21,283 bases of DNA from JBAXAM01 sp037142515. GTDB lineage: Bacteria > Pseudomonadota > Gammaproteobacteria > UBA9339. The first letter of the stretch is position 1. Each line of letters starts with the position of its first letter. A model generated the notes under the pieces. That model searched no databases. It was not told where the DNA came from and saw only the letters and a program-made list of their open reading frames with translations. Below, piece after piece: positions 1 through 7,280 of the stretch. The stretch lies in assembly GCA_037142515.1 (NCBI GenBank), contig JBAXAM010000023.1:1-21283 (forward strand). The letters are read 5' to 3'. The position numbers and the translations under genes were made by a program.

Positions 1-1
1 A

Positions 2-370
2 CAAATATGCTGCCTCGTCAAAAATAATTTACAGAAAGGATGTTACACTACCGTCGGAGTTGGCAATATCTATGCAAATGAAGCTCTATTTGCCGCTAAA
101 ATTAACCCTGTGCAGAAGGCTAGTGCTATTACAATTAAACATTACCAGGTGCTTACAAAAAAAATTAAGGAGCTATTGCGTTATGCTATTAAACACGGAG
201 GTACGACTATCAGGGATTATAGCGATAGCTTAGGCAGAAAAGGGTCATTTCAAGACAAATTAAGGGTTTATGGCAGGCAAGGGCAGCCTTGTCCAAGCTG
301 CGGGGCCAAATTGGTGCATATTCGCCTTGGGAAACGTTCTACAGTGTTTTGCCCAGATTGTCAGAAATAA
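2..370 (+). CDS. mutM: Formamidopyrimidine-DNA glycosylase, C-terminal part (cut by window edge)
   Basis: MutM (Fpg) removes oxidised purines such as 8-oxoguanine in base excision repair. The frame is open from base 2 to a TAA at 368-370. It reads the conserved GVGNIYANEALF helix (from about base 56), then the GGTTIRDY segment, the VYGRQGQPC segment, and a C-terminal zinc finger with two CxxC pairs (CPSC and CPDC) ending in QK. These are the helix-two-turn-helix and zinc-finger parts of the family; the N-terminal catalytic domain lies outside the window. The roughly 50 bases before GVGNIYA do not read convincingly as MutM, so the gene may be damaged there or the contig edge may be imperfect. 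It converges on coaD with four bases between the stop codons. Confidence 0.85.
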   Translation, partial: QICCLVKNNLQKGCYTTVGVGNIYANEALFAAKINPVQKASAITIKHYQVLTKKIKELLRYAIKHGGTTIRDYSDSLGRKGSFQDKLRVYGRQGQPCPSCGAKLVHIRLGKRSTVFCPDCQK

Positions 371-374
371 TGTT

Positions 375-851
375 CTATTGTTTGTTTTTTAAGGCCTCTT
401 GCACTTCTGGCGGTACAAACGCTGAAACATCTCTACCAAATGAAGCAATTTCACGTATCATTGATGCTGAAATATAAGCATACTTTTCTGCTGGAGTTAG
501 AAATAAAGTATCAAATTTTGGCTCTATAGCACGATTAATATTTGCCATTTGTAATTCATATTCAAAATCAGATATAGCGCGCAGTCCACGTAAAATTATC
601 ATAATTCCTTTGCTGCGAGCCAACTCGATTAATAACCCTGAGTAAGTGCAAATTTCAACGTTACTATATTTGGCTAAAGTAATATGCGCAAGCTGCTCAC
701 GTTCGGCCAAAGTAAAAAGCGTAGTTTTTTTTGTACTCACGGCAATAGCCACAAGCACTCTATCAAATAGGCGGCTTGCTCTTTCTACTAGATCAATGTG
801 GCCATTGGTAATTGGATCAAAAGTTCCTGGGTAAATTATGTGGTTTGGCAT
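375..851 (-). CDS. coaD: Phosphopantetheine adenylyltransferase (PPAT)
   Basis: CoaD transfers AMP from ATP to 4'-phosphopantetheine, giving dephospho-CoA, the penultimate step of coenzyme A synthesis in the cytoplasm. The 158-residue length is normal for the family. The nucleotidyltransferase signature T10-FDPITNGH18 is intact, as are the RGLR block (88-91), the following DFEYELQMANINR segment and the ISASMIRE motif (127-134). The start codon lies 16 bases inside the 3' end of pcnB, so the two are translationally coupled and probably share a transcript. No terminator is visible before the convergent mutM. Confidence 0.96.
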   Translation of the reverse strand: MPNHIIYPGTFDPITNGHIDLVERASRLFDRVLVAIAVSTKKTTLFTLAEREQLAHITLAKYSNVEICTYSGLLIELARSKGIMIILRGLRAISDFEYELQMANINRAIEPKFDTLFLTPAEKYAYISASMIREIASFGRDVSAFVPPEVQEALKNKQ

Positions 852-2128
852 GGTTCACCTGTATATTTTGCAATCATTTTGTGACGTTTGTCTTCGTTTG
901 CTTCTTGCAGCTGAGTCCACCATTTAGCGAGTTCTTTTACTTGTTCGCCTGTTTGGGCGCGTAATAATAAAAAATCATAGGCTGCTCTAAATCTCGGATG
1001 TGTTAGCAGTGAGTATATTCTACGCTTTTTTTTCTGTGTTAGTTGGTATTGAAGTATCCAAATTTCTTTAATGGTAAAAAGCAATTTTTGTGAAATCAAA
1101 GTTTGGTTTTTTTGCAGATGTAAAACATATTGCATTGCTCGTTGTAGCTCGACAAATTCTGTAACTTTTTCATCACGGCGAATAATAGCAATTTGCTCTT
1201 GCATTGGCCACCAAAGTAATACAGCATACAAAAATGCAGGGATTATTGGTTTGCTTATGCTAATTCGTTGATCAGTATTAGTAAAACCATGATGTAACAT
1301 TGATGCTGTAATTTTGCCATTTATGCCTTGTAAACTGGCAGCTGTTTGGGCGAATAAGAAGGCAAATAATTTATGTTTTTGTAATAAATGAAAAGTCTCT
1401 AAGCTTTTACAGCTACGAAACCACTTGATAACTTCCTCAAGTAATCGTGCGGGCGAGACATTTATAAATAACGGTGCTAATTTTGCAATAGGCGCTGCTG
1501 TGTTTTTTTCGATTGTAAATCCTATTTTTGCCGCGAGTCTCACTGCACGTAACATGCGTACTGGGTCTTCACGATAGCGTACTATTGGATCGCCAATCAT
1601 GCGAAGTACTTTTGCTTCTAAGTCCTTAATGCCGTTAGTATAGTCAATGATGGAGAAATCTTTAATGCGGTAGTATAAAGCGTTTACTGTAAAATCACGT
1701 CGCCAGGCGTCTTCTTCCATAGTGCCGTAAACATTATCACGCAAAATCATCCCATGTTCTGAGCGTTGATACTTATCAGAATCATATTCTAAGCCAGTGC
1801 GAAAAGTAGCCACTTCAATAATTTCTCTACCAAAGCGTACATGTGCTAATCGAAATCGGCGACCAATTAGAATACAGCCGCGAAACAATTTGCGCACTTC
1901 CTCTGGCTTTGCGTTAGTTACAATATCAAAATCTTTTGGATGTAATTCAAGCAATAAGTCACGAACACCACCGCCAACCAAATATGCTTCAAATCCGGTA
2001 TCTTTTAAACCATACAAGACTTTAAGCGCGTTTTGATTAATGCTTTTGCGAGAAATATTATGTTCACAGCGAGGAATTATTGCTGGCTTTGAAACCGCCT
2101 TTTTTTTTCCTTTAAATAACGATAAAAT
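836..2128 (-). CDS. pcnB: Poly(A) polymerase I, probable AUU start
   Basis: PcnB adds poly(A) tails to RNA 3' ends and marks them for decay. The class II nucleotidyltransferase head is clear: LVGGGVRDLLL, the DFD metal-binding pair, RRFRLAHV, EVATFR, RRDFTVNAL and RMLRAVRLAAKIGF. The first standard start (TTG at 2017) falls after the conserved block reading PR..HNISRK....NALKVL, so it is too late. The frame stays open upstream to a stop at 2174-2176 and holds no ATG, GTG or TTG there. Two ATT codons at 2131 and 2128 follow the Shine-Dalgarno-like AAAGGTGAA, giving about 430 residues, the normal length. E. coli pcnB is known to start at AUU. I chose 2128 for spacing; 2131 is equally possible. 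A -10-like TATTAT (2171-2166) with a weak TAGACG 18 bases upstream could be its promoter. Confidence 0.93.
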   Translation of the reverse strand: MLSLFKGKKKAVSKPAIIPRCEHNISRKSINQNALKVLYGLKDTGFEAYLVGGGVRDLLLELHPKDFDIVTNAKPEEVRKLFRGCILIGRRFRLAHVRFGREIIEVATFRTGLEYDSDKYQRSEHGMILRDNVYGTMEEDAWRRDFTVNALYYRIKDFSIIDYTNGIKDLEAKVLRMIGDPIVRYREDPVRMLRAVRLAAKIGFTIEKNTAAPIAKLAPLFINVSPARLLEEVIKWFRSCKSLETFHLLQKHKLFAFLFAQTAASLQGINGKITASMLHHGFTNTDQRISISKPIIPAFLYAVLLWWPMQEQIAIIRRDEKVTEFVELQRAMQYVLHLQKNQTLISQKLLFTIKEIWILQYQLTQKKKRRIYSLLTHPRFRAAYDFLLLRAQTGEQVKELAKWWTQLQEANEDKRHKMIAKYTGEPCQTT

Positions 2129-2142
2129 AATTTCACCTTTGC

Positions 2143-2170
2143 TTGAGTAATAGACAAGTGTGTTTATAAT
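2143..2170 (+). promoter_or_regulatory. Sigma70-type promoter of tRNA-Glu
   Basis: A -35 TTGAGT (2143-2148), a 16-base spacer and a perfect -10 TATAAT (2165-2170) lie 11 bases upstream of the tRNA-Glu gene. The expected transcription start is near 2177. The element overlaps the leader region of the divergent pcnB. Confidence 0.72.
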
Positions 2171-2181
2171 AGCCTAAGTTT

Positions 2182-2257
2182 GCTCCCTTCGTCTAGTGGC
2201 CTAGGACGTCGCCCTCTCACGGCGAAAACATGGGTTCGAGTCCCATAGGGAGCGCCA
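2182..2257 (+). tRNA. tRNA-Glu (anticodon CTC)
   Basis: A complete 76-base cloverleaf with encoded CCA. The acceptor stem is GCTCCCT/AGGGAGC with discriminator G. The anticodon stem TCGCC/GGCGA closes the loop CTCTCAC, giving anticodon CTC for codon GAG. The T arm is ATGGG-TTCGAGT-CCCAT. The usual proteobacterial tRNA-Glu has TTC (loop CTTTCAC); this copy differs at the wobble base, so a second, TTC-bearing gene is expected elsewhere. It converges on the 3' end of lysS. Confidence 0.96.
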
Positions 2258-2264
2258 TATCTCT

Positions 2265-3746
2265 TTACGAGTGGGTTCTAAGAATTGGAAATAGAATTAC
2301 ATCGCGAATTGATGCTGCATCAGTAAATAACATTACTAAACGATCAATACCTATGCCTTCACCTGCTGTTGGTGGTAGACCGTATTCGAGTGCAGTTATA
2401 TAGTCTTCGTCATAACGCATGGCTTCCTGGTCACCTTGAGCAAAACTATCTGCTTGCTTGCGGAAGCGCTCGGCCTGGTCTTCAGCGTCATTAAGTTCGG
2501 AGAAACCATTGGCAATTTCTCTGCCACAAGCAAAAAACTCAAAACGATCGGTAACAAAAGGATCTTTGTCATTGCGACGTGCCAGCGGCGATACCTCAAC
2601 TGGATAAGCAGTGATAAAAGTCGGTTCTTTTAATTCTTTTTCGACAGTTTTTTCGAAAATTTCGTATTGAATTTTGCCTAAGCCATAGGTAGTAGTATTT
2701 GCTATTTCTAAGTTTTCGGCAATTTGGCGTGTTTTATTTATATCATCAAGATCACTAGCTTTAATTCCTTTATTAAAATGAACAATAGATTCTTTGAGCG
2801 TCATACGCCTAAAGGGCTTGGCTAAGTCAAATTCTGTTCCTTGTTGTTTTATAATGGTTGTGCCTAAAACTTCGCTTGCCAAATAACGGAACATTTCTTC
2901 AGTGAAATTCATAAGGTCGTGATAGTCTGCATATGCTTGGTAAAATTCAAGCATAGTAAATTCCGGATTGTGTCTGAGCGAAATTCCTTCGTTACGAAAA
3001 TTGCGATTGAGCTCAAAGACACGTTCCATACCACCTACTACTAAACGCTTTAAGTGCAATTCTGGTGCAATGCGCAGGTATAATTGCATATCAAGTGCAT
3101 TATGATGGGTAGTAAAGGGGCGCGCTGTAGCGCCACCAGGAATTACGTGCAGCATGGGTGTTTCAACTTCCAAAAAGCCGTGAGAAGTAAAAAATCTACG
3201 CATGGCGGTAACTAGATGCGAACGTATTTGAAAAACTTTGCGTGTTTCGGGGTTTACCATCAAATCTAAATAACGTTGACGATAACGAATTTCATGATCT
3301 ACCAGGCCATGAAATTTTTCTGGCATAGGCAGTAAGGATTTAGTTAATAAAAATAACTCTTGAGCTTTAACTGAAAGCTCGCCAGTCTTAGTTTTAAAAA
3401 TTACCCCGCAAACTCCGATAATATCTCCTAAATCCCAGTGCAAAAACTGTTCATATGAGTCTTCGGCTAAGTCATCTTGTTTGATATAAATTTGAATCTT
3501 TCCCGACATGTCTTGAATATGTATGAAGCTAGCCTTGCCCATTACGCGGCGTGTCATAATACGGCCAGCAATTTTGACTAGGATATTTTTTGCTCGTAAT
3601 TTTTCTGCGTCCTCTGCGCTATATAATGCATGTAGAGCGTCGGCTAAAGTATTACGCCTAAAATCGTTGGGATAGGCGTTTCCTTTGGCACGTAGTGCCT
3701 CTAGTTTAGCTTTTCGTTGTGCAATTTGTTCGTTCTCAGGTAGCAT
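2265..3746 (-). CDS. lysS: Lysyl-tRNA synthetase, class II
   Basis: LysS charges tRNA-Lys with lysine in the cytoplasm. The 493-residue protein has the N-terminal OB-fold anticodon-binding domain (about 57-140, including VKIAGRIMTRRVMGKASF). The class II catalytic domain follows: motif 1 near HGFLEVETPML (189-199), motif 2 FRNEGISLRHNPEF (250-263) with its ATP-binding arginine, and motif 3 GEGIGIDRLVMLF near the C terminus. The length is usual. The start lies 2 bases after the dksA stop, and its ribosome site (GAAGGT) is inside the end of dksA. It is thus the last gene of the dapF-dksA-lysS series. No clear terminator is seen; the opposing tRNA-Glu lies just beyond. Confidence 0.97.
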   Translation of the reverse strand: MLPENEQIAQRKAKLEALRAKGNAYPNDFRRNTLADALHALYSAEDAEKLRAKNILVKIAGRIMTRRVMGKASFIHIQDMSGKIQIYIKQDDLAEDSYEQFLHWDLGDIIGVCGVIFKTKTGELSVKAQELFLLTKSLLPMPEKFHGLVDHEIRYRQRYLDLMVNPETRKVFQIRSHLVTAMRRFFTSHGFLEVETPMLHVIPGGATARPFTTHHNALDMQLYLRIAPELHLKRLVVGGMERVFELNRNFRNEGISLRHNPEFTMLEFYQAYADYHDLMNFTEEMFRYLASEVLGTTIIKQQGTEFDLAKPFRRMTLKESIVHFNKGIKASDLDDINKTRQIAENLEIANTTTYGLGKIQYEIFEKTVEKELKEPTFITAYPVEVSPLARRNDKDPFVTDRFEFFACGREIANGFSELNDAEDQAERFRKQADSFAQGDQEAMRYDEDYITALEYGLPPTAGEGIGIDRLVMLFTDAASIRDVILFPILRTHS

Positions 3747-3748
3747 TT

Positions 3749-4429
3749 CTAGTTACCTTCGCCGATTTGTTTTTCTCTAATTTCTGATATGGTTTTACAT
3801 TCAATACATTGGTTTGCGGTTGGGCGGGCTTCGAGGCGGCGCACGCCAATCTCAGCACCACAGTCATCACAATAGCCATAGTCCTGGTCGCTAATACGCA
3901 TCAAGGTCTCATCTATTTTTTTGAGTAATTTGCGTTCGCGATCACGAGTGCGCAACTCTAGGCTGAATTCCTCTTCTTGGCTAGCGCGATCAACCGGGTC
4001 TGGATAATTAGATGCTTCATCTTTCATGTGGTGCATGGTGCGATCAACATCGTTCATTAATTCTTCTTTCCACTGTAACAGTATTCCCCGAAAGTGGGTG
4101 AGTTGCTTTTTGTTCATGTAGTCTTCATTTTTCTTAAAATAATATGGTTGCACATCAACAGGGCCAAGCACTGCTTGCATTGAAGAGCGTTTCTTAGACG
4201 CTACTTTGTTTTTTGGTTTGATTTTAGTTTTTAGTTTGGTTTTTGTAATTTTCTTTGTAATTTTTGGTGATGATTTTTTTGTTTTTATTGTTTTTACTTT
4301 ATTTTTTTTATTAATTTGGGGCGTTACTTTTTTTGTTTTAATCTTGGTTTTAATCTTGGTTTTAATCTTGATTTTTGCTTTTATTTTTTTTTGAGTTTTT
4401 TTATTTATTTTTTTATTAGAAATTTTCAT
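3749..4429 (-). CDS. dksA: DksA transcription factor with long lysine-rich N-terminal extension
   Basis: DksA binds the RNA polymerase secondary channel and, with ppGpp, reprograms transcription in the stringent response. From about residue 84 the protein matches the E. coli type: a coiled coil with the DPVDRASQEEEFSLELR segment, then a zinc finger with C-x2-C (YCDDCG) and a second C-x2-C (CIEC), ending in the usual C-terminal helix. The first 83 or so residues are extra and mostly Lys with Thr, Ile and Ser, including the tandem KTKI repeat, and look like a disordered histone-H1-like tail. The start at 4429 fits the tight spacing to dapF, whose stop is 3 bases upstream. An internal ATG at about residue 84 would give a normal-length DksA and cannot be excluded as a second start. 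Confidence 0.93.
   Translation of the reverse strand: MKISNKKINKKTQKKIKAKIKIKTKIKTKIKTKKVTPQINKKNKVKTIKTKKSSPKITKKITKTKLKTKIKPKNKVASKKRSSMQAVLGPVDVQPYYFKKNEDYMNKKQLTHFRGILLQWKEELMNDVDRTMHHMKDEASNYPDPVDRASQEEEFSLELRTRDRERKLLKKIDETLMRISDQDYGYCDDCGAEIGVRRLEARPTANQCIECKTISEIREKQIGEGN
4335..4370. repeat. 12-bp tandem repeat, three copies, in dksA
   Basis: Three perfect copies of GTTTTAATCTTG lie head to tail (4335-4346, 4347-4358, 4359-4370). Read on the minus strand they encode the repeated KTKI units of the DksA extension. As the unit is a multiple of three, slippage would change the tail length without breaking the frame. Confidence 0.9.
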
Positions 4430-4432
4430 ATG

Positions 4433-5269
4433 TTATCTCGCTAAAATTATTTCTCCATTAAATACTTGCTCTGCCGGTCCCGTCATTTGAATATTATCAC
4501 CGCGTTCATCCCATTTAACTAAGAGCTCTCCGCCAAGTAATTTTACCAAGACCTTCGAATCAAGTAATCTCCATAACCTGCCAACAACAACTGCAGCACA
4601 GGCACCACTCCCACATGCCAAAGTTTCACCACTACCACGCTCATAAACTCGCAGTTCAATCTGCCTGCGATTTAAAACCCGCATAAAATTAACATTAACT
4701 CTATCGGGAAAATATTTGCTATTGGAAATAAGAGGCCCCAGTGTTGCAATATCGATATTACTATCAGCATCATTGCCTTCAAGCAAAACCACTGCATGTG
4801 GATTGCCGACAGATACAGCCCCTATTTCAATTTCCCCATAACCCGCGATCGGTAGATTATAGCGTAAAGCTTTTTTTTCCGCTACCAAAGGTATATTTTT
4901 TGGCTCAAAAATTGGGTTGTCCATGGTAACTGTTACTTGGCCATCATCTTCTAGATGGGTTTGCATCTTACAGGATTTTGTTGCGAAGACCAGGTCGCGT
5001 TGCGTTACGAACTTAGCTAGGCATCTTATGCCATTGCCACATTGCCCAGCTTCGCTGCCATCAGCGTTGAAAACGCGATAAGTAAAATCAATGCCAGGCT
5101 GATCTGCAGTTGGCGCTTCAAGTACTAAAATTTGATCACAGCCAACTCCAAAATGGCGGTCAGATATTTTGCGTATTGATTCCGCAGATAACGAAACATT
5201 GTGCGTTACTGCATCAATAATGACGAAGTCATTGCCCAAGCCTTGCATTTTGGTGAATGGAATGCGCAT
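4433..5269 (-). CDS. dapF: Diaminopimelate epimerase
   Basis: DapF interconverts LL- and meso-diaminopimelate, giving the lysine precursor and the peptidoglycan cross-linking residue, so this organism likely makes its own cell wall. The 278-residue protein carries both catalytic cysteines in their motifs: C77 in QCGNGIRC and C219 in ETLACGSGAC. The N terminus MRIPFTKMQGLGNDFVIID is typical, and so is the GNPHAV segment (156-161). Its start is 7 bases after the HypC-HydE-like gene and its end 3 bases before dksA, all on one strand, so it may be read from the hydrogenase operon as well as from a promoter of its own that I could not identify. Confidence 0.97.
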   Translation of the reverse strand: MRIPFTKMQGLGNDFVIIDAVTHNVSLSAESIRKISDRHFGVGCDQILVLEAPTADQPGIDFTYRVFNADGSEAGQCGNGIRCLAKFVTQRDLVFATKSCKMQTHLEDDGQVTVTMDNPIFEPKNIPLVAEKKALRYNLPIAGYGEIEIGAVSVGNPHAVVLLEGNDADSNIDIATLGPLISNSKYFPDRVNVNFMRVLNRRQIELRVYERGSGETLACGSGACAAVVVGRLWRLLDSKVLVKLLGGELLVKWDERGDNIQMTGPAEQVFNGEIILAR

Positions 5270-5276
5270 CAGACTC

Positions 5277-6560
5277 TTATACTCCTATGTCGGTAGGTGC
5301 TCTACCTAATTTGTGTAATAATTCAACAGTTTCTTGAATACTTTGTGCAATTTCTCTCTCTAAATCAGCTTTATTATCATAAATCGTATAAAGTTGTCTA
5401 TATTTTACCGGTGTAATATTGATCATCATTGAATTGGCTCCGGCAAGTAATGCCTCTTTTTTAGCATTTTTATCCAAAGTTTCTAAAGCAGTTGTTACCA
5501 AAATATTGGAGCCGCTATCAATAAATCGTGCTACAGCTATAGTTTTTAAAATTAAATCTTTTGTTATTTTTTGTGTATTGTCCAGTGGTGTGCCGCCTGC
5601 TGGTAATAACGGCCCAAAGGAATACATGTCTGGTGCCAAGTATTTTGTGAGTAAGATATTATTTACAATATCTTCATGGGTTTCTTCGGGAAGGCCGATT
5701 ATAAAGCCAGTTGCGAGCACATAACCCATTTCTTTAAGATATTTAATTAGTTCAATTCTGTCGTCAAGATTAGTTCCTGGGCGTAGTTTTTCAAAAATAT
5801 TCTTATTTGAGGTTTCAAAGCGCATTAATGCGGCTCTTGCACCAGCTTCGTACAATTTGCGATAAGTTTCCTTACTACGCGATCCGAGGCTTACAAAAAC
5901 TAAAACACCCATTTTGCGTATTGCTTTAACAATTGTTGTGAGTTTGTCATCGTTATACCATAAGTCTTCGCCAGATTGTAGAACTAAGGCTTTGAAGCCA
6001 TGGTTATCAACAGCATCTTTTGCTGCTGCAACAATTTCTTCAACACTCATGCGATAGCGGGGTAGGTTGCGATCACTGCGAATACCGCAATAATAGCAAT
6101 TATTATGGCAATTATTGGAAAACTCTATTATACCGTGTACGCAACTGGCATTGCCGTGCTCGCGTTGTCTGACATTATTAGCAATTTCATATAAAACTTT
6201 GAGCTCTTGTGGGTCTTGCAACTCAAGAAGCGCTAGCATTTCTTTTTTTGTCAGGGATTTTCGCAGGTTAATTTTCTGCAAAACAGCCAGAGCATTAGGT
6301 GAAAGCTCACTTTGGTCGATTTTTGCTAAGGCTTCATCGGTCTTTTTTAGCTCAAAGAAAATATCTTTCCAATGATCTAGAATCTCAAGAGCATCTTTTT
6401 CGGGAATTTTTCGTACTAATACTCCACCTTGAGCATAAACATAATCACCTGTTTTTAGATCATCGAGATCAAGCAAAATTTTACGTTTTTCACCAAAATA
6501 ATCGATAATTCCGGTTTGACCATCGATTGATATTAATTTTGCAGGAATTGCGTAGCACAT
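5277..6560 (-). CDS. Fusion of HypC hydrogenase chaperone with HydE-like radical SAM protein
   Basis: Residues 1 to about 75 are a HypC domain: the start MCYAIPAK carries Cys2, which in HypC holds the Fe(CN)2CO unit on its way to [NiFe]-hydrogenase, followed by the small OB-fold with DYFGEKRKILLDL. After a linker, residues about 85-427 resemble HydE, the radical SAM maturase of [FeFe]-hydrogenase, rather than biotin synthase. This part has the GIIEFSN stretch, the SAM cluster C151-x3-C155-x2-C158, the LQSGED segment (194-199), GFIIGLPEET (285-294) and FGPLLPAGGTPL. The second, dispensable cysteine cluster near the C terminus of Thermotoga HydE is absent. The ATG directly follows the stop of the transporter gene. 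The HypC role is secure as a family call; what the radical SAM half makes here is unknown. Confidence 0.9.
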   Translation of the reverse strand: MCYAIPAKLISIDGQTGIIDYFGEKRKILLDLDDLKTGDYVYAQGGVLVRKIPEKDALEILDHWKDIFFELKKTDEALAKIDQSELSPNALAVLQKINLRKSLTKKEMLALLELQDPQELKVLYEIANNVRQREHGNASCVHGIIEFSNNCHNNCYYCGIRSDRNLPRYRMSVEEIVAAAKDAVDNHGFKALVLQSGEDLWYNDDKLTTIVKAIRKMGVLVFVSLGSRSKETYRKLYEAGARAALMRFETSNKNIFEKLRPGTNLDDRIELIKYLKEMGYVLATGFIIGLPEETHEDIVNNILLTKYLAPDMYSFGPLLPAGGTPLDNTQKITKDLILKTIAVARFIDSGSNILVTTALETLDKNAKKEALLAGANSMMINITPVKYRQLYTIYDNKADLEREIAQSIQETVELLHKLGRAPTDIGV

Positions 6561-7280
6561 TTAAATGCCCAGGAATTTAATTGCGAGTCCACAGCCACAA
6601 ATAACACTACCCGCCATCGCATTGCCGTAGCGCTCAATCAATGGGAATTGCATTAGTTTTTTAGTACTATAAACTGAAGTAAGCACTGTAGCCAACATAG
6701 TAAATAATGTCCCTAAACCAAAGGTTACTGTTATTAAAAAAATATTTAAAATAGATTTTTGAATGGCTGGATACATAATCAATGGAATTAATGGTTCACA
6801 TGGTCCCAAAATAAAAATTATAAAAAGCACCCATGGCGTTAGCTCTTTTAAGCTTTTTTTGGTGTGTACATGAGCGTGTTCACAGCGATGTCCATGGTCG
6901 TGCGCATGTTTTGTGCCATCAGCATGCATATGGGTATGGGTGTGCTTTTGGTTTTTAATGGCGTTGCGCACTCCCCAAATAAAGTAGGCAAAGCCAAAAC
7001 CGATTAATAACCATGCAGCAATTTCGCCGCGAAATGACTCAATAAAATTAAGCTTACTTAGAGTCATGCCAATTGAAATGGCAACAATGCCTAAAGCTAC
7101 AGCTGATAAAACGTGGCCAATGCCACATAGGGTTGTGATTACGACTGTTTTTGTTACTGACCATTTTCGCGATTTTGCTAGAACAATGAATGGGATATAG
7201 TGATCTGGGCCGAATAGAGTGTGAATAAAGCCAACTGATAGGGCAGATAGTAATAGAAAAATTGTAGCTTGTGTATTCAT
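6561..7280 (-). CDS. NicO/UreH-like membrane transporter, probable nickel carrier for hydrogenase
   Basis: The 239-residue protein has about six hydrophobic segments (near 5-30, 43-72, 87-105, 150-170, 178-203 and 217-237). An early HTLFGPDH motif (20-27) resembles the metal-binding HxxxxxDH signatures of nickel/cobalt transporters and UreH-like proteins. A cytoplasmic or periplasmic loop at 113-139 is extremely rich in histidine, as in metal-binding linkers, and LGPCEPLIPL (158-167) is a second conserved-looking motif. Databases often place such proteins near TauE/SafE exporters. Position decides the guess of nickel uptake: its start overlaps the hydrogenase protease gene by four bases (ATGA) and its stop abuts the HypC fusion. 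Confidence 0.8.
   Translation of the reverse strand: MNTQATIFLLLSALSVGFIHTLFGPDHYIPFIVLAKSRKWSVTKTVVITTLCGIGHVLSAVALGIVAISIGMTLSKLNFIESFRGEIAAWLLIGFGFAYFIWGVRNAIKNQKHTHTHMHADGTKHAHDHGHRCEHAHVHTKKSLKELTPWVLFIIFILGPCEPLIPLIMYPAIQKSILNIFLITVTFGLGTLFTMLATVLTSVYSTKKLMQFPLIERYGNAMAGSVICGCGLAIKFLGI

Noticed and set aside
289..477. Plus-strand frame across the mutM/coaD junction
   Set aside because: Shadow of both genes in other frames; carries no motif.
4206..4394. Plus-strand frame rich in Phe, Val, Leu and Ile resembling a membrane protein
   Set aside because: It is the complement of the lysine-rich dksA tail; poly-Lys codons read as Phe/Leu/Val on the other strand.
5277..6560. Biotin synthase (BioB) as the radical SAM half
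   Set aside because: The motifs around the SAM cluster and LQSGED and GFIIGLPEET segments follow HydE more closely; BioB's second-cluster cysteines are missing and no biotin genes are nearby.
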